DNA from: Streptomyces hawaiiensis
GTDB taxonomy: Bacteria > Actinomycetota > Actinomycetes > Streptomycetales > Streptomycetaceae
DNA: 64,000 bases
Assembly (NCBI RefSeq): GCF_004803895.1
Contig: NZ_CP021978.1
Span: forward strand, 8,432,001 to 8,496,000
Reading direction: 5' to 3'
A model generated the notes under the pieces. The model made no database searches, had not been told where the DNA came from, and worked only from the letters and a program-made list of their open reading frames with translations. This document shows positions 17,296-25,580 of this stretch, in pieces (position 1 is the first letter of the stretch; each line of letters begins with the position of its first letter). The position numbers were made by a program, and so were the translations under genes.

Positions 17296-18465
17296 TCACC
17301 CCCCGTCCGACTCGTCGAAGACGCTGACGTCCTCGCGGTCAGCGGTGACACAGACCCGCTCACCGGGACGGGGCGGGCTCGCGGCCGTCTCGATCCGCAG
17401 CAGTGGCGTACCCGGAGCCGCACCATCCAGACGCACCGTGATCCGCGTCAGCGAACCCACGTAGACGGCCGTCTCGACCGTGCCGGTACAGCAGCTCTCC
17501 TCGGCGCTGACCAGGCGCAGCTTGCCCGGCCTGACTGCGGCACGCACCCGCTGGCCCGGCGCACAGGCATGCGCACGCGCCTTGAGCAGACCGCCGGTGT
17601 CCAGACGGACCGGGGTGCAGCCATCCGCGGTGGATTCCTCGACCTTGCCCGGGAGGAAGTTGGCGGCGCCGAGGAAGTCGGCGACGAAGGGGGTGCGGGG
17701 GCGTTCGAACAGGCCGCGGGGGGTGTCGAACTGCTCGATGCGGCCGTCCTTCATGATGGCGATCCGGTCCGACAGGACCAGGGCCTCCTCCTGATCGTGC
17801 GTCACGTAGATGACGGTCAGGCCGAGTTCGCGCTGGATGGACTTGATCTCGGTCTGCATCTGGTCGCGCAGCTTCTTGTCCAGCGCGCCCAGCGGTTCGT
17901 CCATCAGCACGATCGGCGGACGGTAGACCAGCACCCGGCACAGCGCCACACGCTGCTGCTGGCCACCGGACAGCTCACGCGGCTTGCGGCCGGCGAACTT
18001 CGACAGGCCCGCCGCCTCCAGGGTCTCGCCCACGCGGCGGCGGATCTCCTCCTTGGCCACACCGCGCAGGGTGAGCGGGAAGGCGACGTTCTCGGCGACG
18101 GTCATGTGGGGGAAGAGCAGGTACTGCTGGAAGACGAAACCGAAGTCCCGCTTGCCGGGGTTGAGCTTGGTGATGTCCCGGCCGTCCACGGCGATGGTGC
18201 CGGAGTCGGGCTCGGTGAACCCGGCCAGCATCATCAGCGTCGTCGTCTTGCCGGAGCCGGACGCGCCGAGGAAGGTGACGAACTCACCCGCCGCGATCTC
18301 CATGTCCACACCGTCGACCACCGTCGTCCCGCTGTAGGACTTCCGCAGCCCGGTCACCGACAACGACTTCCCCGTCAGGGAGGAGGATTGTGGTGCCAGG
18401 ACAGCGGCGAGATCGTCGGCTGACAGCTTCCCGGTGGTGGTCAGACTCTGGGGCCGCTCAGGCAT
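17296..18465 (-). CDS. PotA-like ABC transporter ATP-binding protein
   Basis: A 389-residue ATPase: Walker A GASGSGKTTTLMM, Q-loop VFQQYLLFPHMTV, signature LSGGQQQRVALCR, Walker B IVLMDEPLGALD and H-loop YVTHDQEEALV, followed by a C-terminal TOBE domain typical of polyamine importers. The ATG at 18465 lies inside the end of the binding-protein gene (8-bp overlap), which implies translational coupling. Confidence 0.92.
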   Translation of the reverse strand: MPERPQSLTTTGKLSADDLAAVLAPQSSSLTGKSLSVTGLRKSYSGTTVVDGVDMEIAAGEFVTFLGASGSGKTTTLMMLAGFTEPDSGTIAVDGRDITKLNPGKRDFGFVFQQYLLFPHMTVAENVAFPLTLRGVAKEEIRRRVGETLEAAGLSKFAGRKPRELSGGQQQRVALCRVLVYRPPIVLMDEPLGALDKKLRDQMQTEIKSIQRELGLTVIYVTHDQEEALVLSDRIAIMKDGRIEQFDTPRGLFERPRTPFVADFLGAANFLPGKVEESTADGCTPVRLDTGGLLKARAHACAPGQRVRAAVRPGKLRLVSAEESCCTGTVETAVYVGSLTRITVRLDGAAPGTPLLRIETAASPPRPGERVCVTADREDVSVFDESDGG

Positions 18466-19549
18466 CGGCCCACTCCTGCCAGCGCTTGGTGACGGCGTCA
18501 CGGTTCTTGTCCCACCAGGCCACATCCGCGTCGAACCCGGTCTTCAGGTTCTTCGGCGAGGTCGGCTGGTTGACCAGATCGTCCTCCGAGAGCAGCTTGA
18601 TGGCGCCGGGGACGACCGGACTGCCCGAGTACAGCTTGGAGAACGCCGCCTGCACCTCCGGGCGCAGCGAGAAGTCGATCAGCTTGTAGGCGGCGTCGGT
18701 GTTGTCCGCGCCCTTGGGGATGCCCCAGCCGTTGGTCATCCTGCGGGCGCCGTTCCACTGGTAGGCGACCGGCATGCCCTGCTTGATCAGCTCATCCGCA
18801 CGACCGCCCCACAGGCTGGTGGCGACGACTTCCTTGCGGCCCAGCAGCACGGCCGGCAGGGCGCCGGTGTTCCAGAACTTCTTCACGTCCTTGCGGATCC
18901 GCGACATCGCCGCGAAGGCCCGGTCCACATCAAGCGGGTACAGCTTGTCCAGCGGCACTCCGTCGGCGAGCAGCGCGAACTCCAGCTCGGGAAGGTCGAC
19001 CTCCACGCTCTGCAGGGAGCGCGGGCCGCTGAAGGAGTGCGTGTTCCAGAAGTCGGCCCAGTTCTTCGGGGCGCGCTTGAGGCTGTCCGTGCGGTAGGCC
19101 ATCACGCTGGCCCACACGTTCTTGCCGACCGCGTGCTCCGGCAGCTGAACCTCGGCGATACCGGCACCCTTGACGTTCTTCAGCCGGTCGTAGTCCACCG
19201 GCTCCAGACAGTCCAGGCGCGTCATCTTCTGGAAGATCAGCAGCGAGTTGTCCATCAGGTCGACCTGCGGGCGGCCCTGCCTGACCTGCGCGATGACCTG
19301 CGCCGACTGGTAGTTGACCGTCGTGACCGTGATGCCGGTCTCCTTGGTGAACGGCTCGTAGAGCGCCTTGGTCAGCGCGTCGTTGTAGGCGCCACCGCTG
19401 TTGCTGACGACGAGCCGCTTCTTACCGCCCGACGATGTGCGGCTCTCGCCGCTGCCCGTGAGGGTGCCGCAGCCGGTCACTGCGGTGGCAGCGGCCAGCG
19501 CGCCTGCGGTGCGAAGTACGCTTCTGCGTCCTATCAGGTTGCCTTCCAT
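18458..19549 (-). CDS. PotD-like ABC transporter substrate-binding lipoprotein
   Basis: A 363-residue extracellular binding protein with a twin-arginine start (GRRSVLRTAG) and a Cys-containing segment (VTGCGTLTG) suited to lipid anchoring. The mature protein opens with RLVVSNSGGAYNDALTKALY. It heads the importer operon. Homology with the orphan binding protein at 11724 is evident throughout, including WGIPKGADNTDAAYKLIDF near residue 285. The ligand is unknown; polyamine, opine or amino alcohol are all possible. Confidence 0.9.
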   Translation of the reverse strand: MEGNLIGRRSVLRTAGALAAATAVTGCGTLTGSGESRTSSGGKKRLVVSNSGGAYNDALTKALYEPFTKETGITVTTVNYQSAQVIAQVRQGRPQVDLMDNSLLIFQKMTRLDCLEPVDYDRLKNVKGAGIAEVQLPEHAVGKNVWASVMAYRTDSLKRAPKNWADFWNTHSFSGPRSLQSVEVDLPELEFALLADGVPLDKLYPLDVDRAFAAMSRIRKDVKKFWNTGALPAVLLGRKEVVATSLWGGRADELIKQGMPVAYQWNGARRMTNGWGIPKGADNTDAAYKLIDFSLRPEVQAAFSKLYSGSPVVPGAIKLLSEDDLVNQPTSPKNLKTGFDADVAWWDKNRDAVTKRWQEWADA

Positions 19550-19903
19550 GGCAGGGCCTCCTGGAAATCGCTGGATCTACGGGGGAATCTGTGATGCGGG
19601 GACGTACTGGTCCCGGCGGAGGGGGGCTGGAACGCCGTAACGACGGACGGAAACACGCGGGGCTCAGGCCGCCGAGCGAGACCGGGGGGAAGGAGTAAGG
19701 AAACGAAACGCGCGGTGGTGCGGCACGCTGTCGACAAGAGCGGCAATATCACGACGGTGTCTTTTCTATCGTTTTGATTACCGTCGGGTCCGCAGTGCAT
19801 CCGTGGAATGGATGCGGGAGGCACTGGATTCTCGTCCCGCACGGCAGCACAAGCCGTCAGAAGAGCACGGGTGTGTGCCGTGCGGAACCGGCGATGCGTC
19901 GGA
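19550..19903. other. Promoter region of the PotABCD-like operon
   Basis: About 350 bp without a gene. The part near 19740-19790 is AT-rich (ATATCAC, CTTTTCTATCGTTTTGATTA), unlike the surroundings, and probably holds the minus-strand promoter for the importer operon. No clear operator dyad was seen. Confidence 0.4.
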
Positions 19904-20584
19904 TCAGATGCCGAGCATGGTGTTGAGGTCGTCCAGGGACTTCACCGTCACATAGTCGTAGCCGTGGGTCACCGGGTCGTAGCCGCGGTCCAGCAGAACC
20001 AGGTTGCGGAAGCCCATGTCGTGCATCGACTGGTGGTCGTAACGGGTGTGCGAGGCGACGTGCACGAAATCCTCGGGGGACGCGTCGAGCTTCTCGAGCA
20101 TGTACTCGAACGCGGCGTACCGGGGCTTGTAGTAGCCGGCCTGCTCAGCGGTGAGGACGGCGTGGAAGTCCGCGCCGAGCTTGGGCACGCTCTCCGCGAG
20201 GAAGGAGTTGTCGGCGTTGGAGAGGATCACCAGCTTGTAGTGCTCGGCCATCTTCTTCAGCGGCGCCACCACATCCGGGTGAGGCCCCCAGCTGCGGACA
20301 CCGTCGGCGAACCGCTTGCCGGCGTCCGGCGCCGCCTTGACACCCCACTTGCGGCAGACCCGCTCGAAGGAGTCCTGCAGCACCTGCTCGTAGGGGTAGT
20401 ACTCGCCGCGGACCTGGTCGTAGCGGTAGCCGCGGAACTCCCGGACGAACTGGTCCCACTGCTCGGCGGGGATCTGGTCGCCGACGAGCTCGTACGTGAT
20501 GGGGGTGATCGGGTATTCGATCAGCGTGCCGTAGCAGTCGAACGAGACGTACTTAGGGCGGAACTGCAACGAGGGAATTGCCAT
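19904..20584 (-). CDS. Haloacid dehalogenase type II-like hydrolase (copy 2)
   Basis: A 226-residue paralog of the enzyme at 1343, beginning MAIPSLQFRPKYVSFDC. The same HAD motifs are present (FDCYGTL, ILSNADNSF, YYKPRYAAF), and the two proteins differ mainly in scattered conservative positions. The ATG at 20584 was chosen because it matches the paralog's start. The duplicate sits just upstream of the importer operon on the same strand, with a 350-bp gap. Confidence 0.88.
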   Translation of the reverse strand: MAIPSLQFRPKYVSFDCYGTLIEYPITPITYELVGDQIPAEQWDQFVREFRGYRYDQVRGEYYPYEQVLQDSFERVCRKWGVKAAPDAGKRFADGVRSWGPHPDVVAPLKKMAEHYKLVILSNADNSFLAESVPKLGADFHAVLTAEQAGYYKPRYAAFEYMLEKLDASPEDFVHVASHTRYDHQSMHDMGFRNLVLLDRGYDPVTHGYDYVTVKSLDDLNTMLGI

Positions 20585-20644
20585 GAGAATGCTCCTGCTC
20601 TCTTTCTTTCTCTGGGGGAACCACACACATTCGGGACCGGATTC

Positions 20645-21724
20645 TTAGGAATGCCCGTGACGGGCTTCCCGTAGGTGCGCGACGACGTCGTCGAGGCTCA
20701 CGGACAAGGAACGCTCGACATTGATCCAGTCGTCCTTGGCGTGCTCCAGGAGGTACTCGCGCCGTTCGGGTGCGCGCTCCGCGCGCCAGTTCGTGATCAG
20801 CGCACGCAGCGTGAGTCGTGCCAATGCGGCAACCGGGAGCAGTGGGAGCTCGGAGGCCCGGATCGGCCGCTCCCGTTGGTAGCCGGCGCCGAAGGCGCAG
20901 GCGTCCCGCCAGGGGTCATCCGGCGGCCTGCCGAGCAGGTTCGCCATGGGAACGGCGGGGTCGAAGATCACCGCACTGCGCACGGTGTCGCCGAAGTCGA
21001 TGACCCCGGTGACGTAGTGATCATTCTTCGGATCCACCACGATGTTGTAGGGGCTGAAGTCACCGTGGATCACTTGCGTCTCGAGATCACTCAGCCTCGG
21101 GACGACGTTTTCGCCGAAGAGCCGGAAGACCGATCGGGCCGACCGGCGGTGCTCGGGTTTGGGCGTGTGCTCGACCAGTTCGGCCAGCTGGTGGAAGTGC
21201 CGGATGTCCCATGCCAGACCTCGTCGGTCCGCCGGGTGGGAGAACTCTCTGAGCGCCACGTCGATCAGCCCGAGCATCTCGCCCGCTCTGGCGAGCCGCT
21301 CCGCGTCCGGGTTCGCATCGGCAAGGACCTGGCCTTCTACGAAGTCGAACACCCGCAGGACCCGAGTCCTGCCGTCGTTCAGCCTGATGTTCACATGGTC
21401 GTCTCCGCCGGCAGTCAGCCTCACCCGCTGGACGGGCAAGTGCGGAGCGGTGCTTTCGAGGTAGCGCATCGCGGCGGTCTGGAGGGCGACGACCGCCTCG
21501 GCCTCTTCAGGGGGTGAGACCTTCACGAGGTAGGTGCTCGATTCGGTGCTGAGCCTGAATGTGTCGTCCTTCTCGGTCGCCAGCCGTTCGAAGCGCCCGC
21601 TGAGGCGGTAGTGCTTCTCAAGGAAGATGCTCACCAGCATCACGTCGATGGGCTGATGGGACGACGTCAGGCCGCTCTCCGAGAGGAGCCGTTCGGCGTA
21701 GGTCGGTGCTGGTGAGGTGTTCAC
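20645..21724 (-). CDS. APH-fold phosphotransferase (candidate amino alcohol / hydroxy-amino acid kinase)
   Basis: A 359-residue kinase of the aminoglycoside phosphotransferase/HYKK fold. The catalytic loop is VIHGDFSPYNIVVDPKN and the metal loop VTGVIDFGDT. The GTG start at 21724 (AAGGGGA upstream) puts the gene 22 bp after the PLP-enzyme stop. A kinase of this fold next to a class III PLP enzyme recalls hydroxylysine kinase/phospho-lyase and ethanolamine kinase/phospho-lyase pairs. Antibiotic resistance is unlikely given this context. Confidence 0.85.
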   Translation of the reverse strand: MNTSPAPTYAERLLSESGLTSSHQPIDVMLVSIFLEKHYRLSGRFERLATEKDDTFRLSTESSTYLVKVSPPEEAEAVVALQTAAMRYLESTAPHLPVQRVRLTAGGDDHVNIRLNDGRTRVLRVFDFVEGQVLADANPDAERLARAGEMLGLIDVALREFSHPADRRGLAWDIRHFHQLAELVEHTPKPEHRRSARSVFRLFGENVVPRLSDLETQVIHGDFSPYNIVVDPKNDHYVTGVIDFGDTVRSAVIFDPAVPMANLLGRPPDDPWRDACAFGAGYQRERPIRASELPLLPVAALARLTLRALITNWRAERAPERREYLLEHAKDDWINVERSLSVSLDDVVAHLREARHGHS

Positions 21725-21746
21725 GATCAGTCCCCTTAGCGGCCTG

Positions 21747-23096
21747 CTACAGACGGTTTTTCGCGACCTCGGCGAAGGTCTCAAGGAAGCGGGTCACATC
21801 GGCGGAGTCGAAGGCCAGCGGAGGACGGATCTTCAGTGTGTTCGCCGACGTGCCCGTGCCGTTGATCAGGATGCGGCGGTCGCGCATGTCGTTGATGACG
21901 TCTTCGGCAAGTGCGCGGTCGGGCTCGAGTGTCCCCCGGTCCTTGACGATCTCCACGCCGACGAAGAGGCCGGCGCCGCGGACTTCGGCGATGTAGGGGG
22001 AGTCCTTGGTGATCTCCCGCAGCCCCGCGCGCAGAGCGTTGCCGCTCTCCAGGACGCGCTGCTGCACGTTCTCCTTCTCGATGACGTCCAGCACCGCGGC
22101 GCCGGCGGCCACGGGGATGGAGCTACCGCCGAAGGTGTTGAAGTAGCGCACGTTGCGTCCGAACTCCTCGCAGACCTCGGGGCGGAAGACCACACCCGAG
22201 ATCGGCAGGCCGTTGCCCATCGGCTTGCCCATGGTGACGATGTCCGGCAGCACGCCGTGGCGGCTGAAGCCCCACATCGAGTCCCCCAGCCGGGCGAATC
22301 CCGACTGGACCTCGTCCGCGATGTAGACACCGCCGGCCGCGTGCACCTCCTCCACCACGGCCTGCATGTAGCCGGGGGGGTCGGTGAAGATGCCGTCGCT
22401 GCTGTAGGCGCAGTCGGTGATCAGTGCAGCGAGCTGGTAGCCGTGGCGCTCGAGGTCGTCGATCGCGCCGCGCACCTGCTGCCGCATGTGCTCGTCGAGA
22501 GTGGAACCGGGGGCTACGAGGCGCGGGTCGGGAGCGTCGATGAGCCGGACGTTCGGGCCCAGTGGCGAGCCTGCGCCCAGGGTGGGCGAGAAGCTCGCCA
22601 CCTCCCGGGTGATGCCGTGGTAGGCCCAGCGGGTGACGATGATGCCCTCGCCGCCCGTGTGGAACCTCGCCACGCGCATGGCCAGGTCGTTCGCCTCCGA
22701 GCCGCTGCACGCGATGCTCAGCTTCGACAGCTCCTCGGGAAAGGTCGCCAGAAGCCGCTCCGCGTAGTCGACCAGTGCTTCCTGGACGTAGCGCGTGTTG
22801 GTGTTGACGGCGGTCATCTGCCGGGCGACGGCCTTGGCCACGTGGGGGTGGGCGTGTCCGACGCACGGGACGTTGTTGTAGGCGTCGAGATAGTCGTTGC
22901 CGTCACGGTCGATCAGGTGGGCGCCGTGACCGGACACGAACTCGACCGGCTCCTTGTAGATGAGCGTGTAGCCGGGGCCCAGCACCCGCTCGCGGCGGTG
23001 GATGGTCTCTTGGATGTGTTCGGGGAGTTCGCTGACTGCGCCCGGATCGAACCGGTTGGGGTAGTGGGCGATCGCCCGACTGAGTGTCGAAGTCAT
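21747..23096 (-). CDS. Class III PLP-dependent aminotransferase/phospho-lyase-like enzyme
   Basis: A 449-residue fold-type I PLP enzyme. Landmarks are DAYNNVPCVGHAHPHVAKAV, SGSEANDLAMRVARF, IADEVQSGFARLG and the PLP lysine in VTMGKPMGNGLPISG. DAYNNVPCVGHAHP and NTNTRY are typical of the AGXT2L-type phospho-lyases (ETNPPL/PHYKPL), which eliminate phosphate and ammonia from phospho-amino alcohols. With the downstream kinase this suggests phosphorylation then elimination to an aldehyde. The ATG at 23096 is preferred over an upstream in-frame start at 23156. Ordinary transamination remains possible. Confidence 0.87.
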   Translation of the reverse strand: MTSTLSRAIAHYPNRFDPGAVSELPEHIQETIHRRERVLGPGYTLIYKEPVEFVSGHGAHLIDRDGNDYLDAYNNVPCVGHAHPHVAKAVARQMTAVNTNTRYVQEALVDYAERLLATFPEELSKLSIACSGSEANDLAMRVARFHTGGEGIIVTRWAYHGITREVASFSPTLGAGSPLGPNVRLIDAPDPRLVAPGSTLDEHMRQQVRGAIDDLERHGYQLAALITDCAYSSDGIFTDPPGYMQAVVEEVHAAGGVYIADEVQSGFARLGDSMWGFSRHGVLPDIVTMGKPMGNGLPISGVVFRPEVCEEFGRNVRYFNTFGGSSIPVAAGAAVLDVIEKENVQQRVLESGNALRAGLREITKDSPYIAEVRGAGLFVGVEIVKDRGTLEPDRALAEDVINDMRDRRILINGTGTSANTLKIRPPLAFDSADVTRFLETFAEVAKNRL

Positions 23097-23144
23097 CTGC
23101 AGGCACACCTTCAGTCTGTTTTCGTCGAGGTTGCTCGCTGCTGT

Positions 23145-23187
23145 GGCTGAGACCATACCATTCTTTGTTCCAGTTCCAACCTGAAAC
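23145..23187 (-). promoter_or_regulatory. Promoter/operator of the PLP-enzyme gene (shared dyad, site 1)
   Basis: On the minus strand GTTTCA-N3-TGGAAC (23173-23187 region) is followed by a second TGGAAC half and a -10-like TATGGT about 16 bases after TTGGAA. The plus-strand block 23167-23187 is matched at 20 of 21 positions by 24954-24974 upstream of the oxidase gene. This is good evidence for a common regulator. Confidence 0.6.
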
Positions 23188-23500
23188 TAGAAAGGTTTTT
23201 GGCTGGATCTGCATGGCAGTTCACGGCAGTGCGTCTGGAGCACGACGGTCTCGGCCAGGGGCGGCGGGGTCCAGCCCTGGTCTGCCAGGTCGGTCAGGGC
23301 GCCGCTGAAGGTGCGGACGCGGTCGGCGACGCGCTGGGCGGCCTGCGTGCCCAGGAGCGACCGCACAGGCATCCACCGCTACACCACCTGCTGCCGGAGA
23401 ACGGCTTCGATCTGGCCCGTGCTCTGGTGGGCACCGAAGGCTCCTGTGCGGTCGTCACCGCTGCGGCGGTCCGCCTGGTTGCCCCCGGGCCGGTCTCCAC
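23187..23500. pseudogene. Rearranged FAD/Fe-S D-lactate dehydrogenase-like relic
   Basis: Two pieces of one enzyme type face opposite ways. On the minus strand 23187-23372 encodes AAQRVADRVRTFSGALTDL, GWTPPPL and VVLQTHC, like the Fe-S/CCG half of DLD-type oxidases. On the plus strand about 23365-23495 encodes LLPENGFDLARALVGTEGSC and VVTAAAVRLV, like the FAD half. In intact proteins both lie on one strand, so this is an inversion-deletion remnant. Confidence 0.62.
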
Positions 23501-23597
23501 CCGCAGACCGGGCGCCGTCTCGGCGAGACGTACGACCAGGGATGTGAGGAAAACGCTCATAGGTCCACCGCCCATGCTCTCAGCGTCTTTCCGACGC

Positions 23598-24875
23598 TTA
23601 CTTGATGACGTCCATGAACTTGTAGAACCCGCCGGCGAAGGGCAGGAACCAGGGCGGGCCGAAGTGGCCGGGGATCCGCTTGAAGGGCAGGTCGCGCCAG
23701 AGGTTGGCGGTCGGTGTCCCGTTCATGTACTCGGCCATCTGCTTGCCCATGTGGGTCGCCATCTGGACGCCGTGGCCGGAGTAGCCGAGCGAGTAGAACA
23801 GTCCGTCCTGTTCGCCGGCGTGCACCATCCGGTCCATGCTCATGTCGACCAGCCCGCCCCAGCAGTAGTCGACGCGCGTCTTCGAGAGCTGCGGGAAGAC
23901 CTCGGTCATCGCCTTGTGCAGGATGCGTCCGCTCTTCGCGTCCGACTGCTGGTCGGACCCGGCGAACCGGGCGCGGCCGCCGAACAGCAGTCGGTGGTCC
24001 GGAGTGATCCGGAAGTAGTTGAGCAGGTTCAGGGACGTCGATGCCATCCGCCGGTTCGGCAGGAGCATGTCGCAGACGTCCTCGCCCAGCGGTTCGGTCA
24101 CGATGATGAAACTGCCGACGGGCGCGATCCTGACCTGGTGCCAGCGGAACGGCCTGCTCGTGTAGCCGCTGGTCGCCACGAGCACCTGGTCGGCCTCGAC
24201 GGTGCCGCGCGGGGTGACCAGCCGGTGCTTCGTGCCGCCCAGCCTGTCGATCTTCTCGACCGGTGCCTGCTCGTGGATGGTGACGCTGAGCCGCGCGGCG
24301 GCCTCGGCGAGGCCCTTGGTGAACTTGCCGACGTGCAGCCCCGCGCTCCTGGACTCGACCATGGCGCCGTGGTAGCGGTCGGAGCCGACCTCGGTGTGGA
24401 GTTCGCTCTGCGCAATCAGGCGGGTCTCGAGCCCGAGACGGCCGGACATGATCTCGTGGGTCTTGCGCAGACCGTCGAAGTGGGCCGGCTTGGACGCCAG
24501 GTTCAGCTTGCCCGTGCGGGCGAAGTCGCAGTCGATGCTCTCGTCCGTGACGAGGGTTTCGAGAGTGTCGACCGCGTCGTGGTAGGCCATCAGATAGGCC
24601 TTGGCGGTGTCGAAGCCGTAGCGGGAGATCGCGGACCGGAAGCCGATCGACATTCCTGTGGTGGCCATGCCGCCGTTGCGGCCCGATGCCCCGAAGCCGA
24701 CCGTGTCCTTCTCGAAGACGTGCACGCTCGCACCCTTCCGGGCCAGGTGCAGTGCCGCCGACAGGCCGGTCAGGCCGGCGCCGATGATCGCCACGTCGAC
24801 GCGCCCGCCGATGTCTGTCCTGGACCGGTCCGGTCCCTGGGGGGCGGTGTCGAGCCAGTAGGGGGTGAACTTCAT
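23598..24875 (-). CDS. FAD-dependent amine oxidase, PuuB/DAO-type
   Basis: A 425-residue oxidoreductase with VAIIGAGLTGLSAALHLARK at residues about 28-47, FGASGRNGGMATTG, and a C-terminal GYSGHGVQMATHMGKQMAEY block, the layout of gamma-glutamylputrescine oxidoreductase and related amine oxidases. It ends PPWFLPFAGGFYKFMD, an end shared by the relic at 8088. The ATG at 24875 follows AGGAGAG; the long upstream extension is non-coding leader. Predicted to oxidise the amine imported by the neighbouring transporter, giving an aldehyde for the GabD-like enzyme. Confidence 0.88.
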   Translation of the reverse strand: MKFTPYWLDTAPQGPDRSRTDIGGRVDVAIIGAGLTGLSAALHLARKGASVHVFEKDTVGFGASGRNGGMATTGMSIGFRSAISRYGFDTAKAYLMAYHDAVDTLETLVTDESIDCDFARTGKLNLASKPAHFDGLRKTHEIMSGRLGLETRLIAQSELHTEVGSDRYHGAMVESRSAGLHVGKFTKGLAEAAARLSVTIHEQAPVEKIDRLGGTKHRLVTPRGTVEADQVLVATSGYTSRPFRWHQVRIAPVGSFIIVTEPLGEDVCDMLLPNRRMASTSLNLLNYFRITPDHRLLFGGRARFAGSDQQSDAKSGRILHKAMTEVFPQLSKTRVDYCWGGLVDMSMDRMVHAGEQDGLFYSLGYSGHGVQMATHMGKQMAEYMNGTPTANLWRDLPFKRIPGHFGPPWFLPFAGGFYKFMDVIK

Positions 24876-24932
24876 GTCGCTGCTCTCTCCTGCCAGTGCC
24901 GTCAGCCGCTCGGGGTGTCGGAAGCTGCTCGC

Positions 24933-24974
24933 TGCTGCGCCCAGACCATACCAGTTCCAGTTCCAGCCTGAAAC
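24933..24974 (-). promoter_or_regulatory. Promoter/operator of the amine oxidase gene (shared dyad, site 2)
   Basis: Same elements as at 23145-23187: minus-strand GTTTCA-N3-TGGAAC, an added TGGAAC half and TATGGT. Here a 6-base segment between the operator and the -10-like element is absent. Flanking text (GCTCGCTGCTG, AGACCATACCA) is also shared, so one promoter may derive from the other by duplication. Confidence 0.6.
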
Positions 24975-24975
24975 A

Positions 24976-25577
24976 AGATGCTTTTGAAGGTGCGGTCCGG
25001 TGATCGGTGTGGGCAGGGGTGCTGTGGACGTCGCGATTCCGGGACGATCCGGAAGCTGCGGATCCATGTACAGCGGCTCAATCCAGACGTCGAGCGGGCG
25101 GGCGACCAGCGTCTTGCGCAGGGGATATGCCGCTGGGCGACGTCGCACGCGGGCCGGAAGGTGTTGATCGCGAGTGGTAAGGTCGGCGGCATGCGGTCAA
25201 GTCGCCCTGCATCACGGGGTGATCAGCCCGGCGACGTCACTGCGCCGCGGCGGCTGACCGCACAGGGGTCCACCGTCTGATCGATGCTCGCTGCCGACAG
25301 TCAGTTGGTCATCGACCCCCCAGCCTCCTGGCCTGCGCCGCGATGCGGCGATTTCGCCGGAAGCGCTTCGGGGACCCTTCGGAGTGCATGACAGATGAGC
25401 CGAGAACCGTCCGGCGCAGCAGAAGACGAGACAGAGGGCCCTGAGGGCATCCCCCAGCGCACCCAGGCGACGGCAGGCGGGCGCGGCCGGCCTTGCGTCA
25501 CTCCGCCGAAGCCCGCGATCATCACACCCAGGCCGGTCCCGACAGGACCGGCGTACCGGGCTCGCTATGGTCATCAC
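24976..25577. other. Intergenic region, no convincing gene
   Basis: About 600 bp between the oxidase and the ROK regulator. A minus-strand start MPPTLPLAINTFRPA (from 25192) and an adjacent-frame stretch RKTLVARPLDVWIEPLYMDP look protein-like but do not stay in one frame, suggesting another decayed gene of unknown family. Nothing else is recognised. Confidence 0.35.
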
Positions 25578-25580
25578 GTG
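25566..25580 (+). promoter_or_regulatory. Leaderless promoter of the ROK regulator
   Basis: TATGGT (25566-25571) lies exactly 6 bases before the GTG start at 25578. That spacing places transcription initiation at or next to the start codon, as in the leaderless mRNAs common in actinomycetes. No ribosome site is visible, which supports this reading and the choice of start. Confidence 0.55.

Noticed and set aside
20645..21724. Aminoglycoside resistance gene
   Set aside because: The fold is shared, but pairing with a class III PLP enzyme and the catabolic context favour a metabolic kinase.
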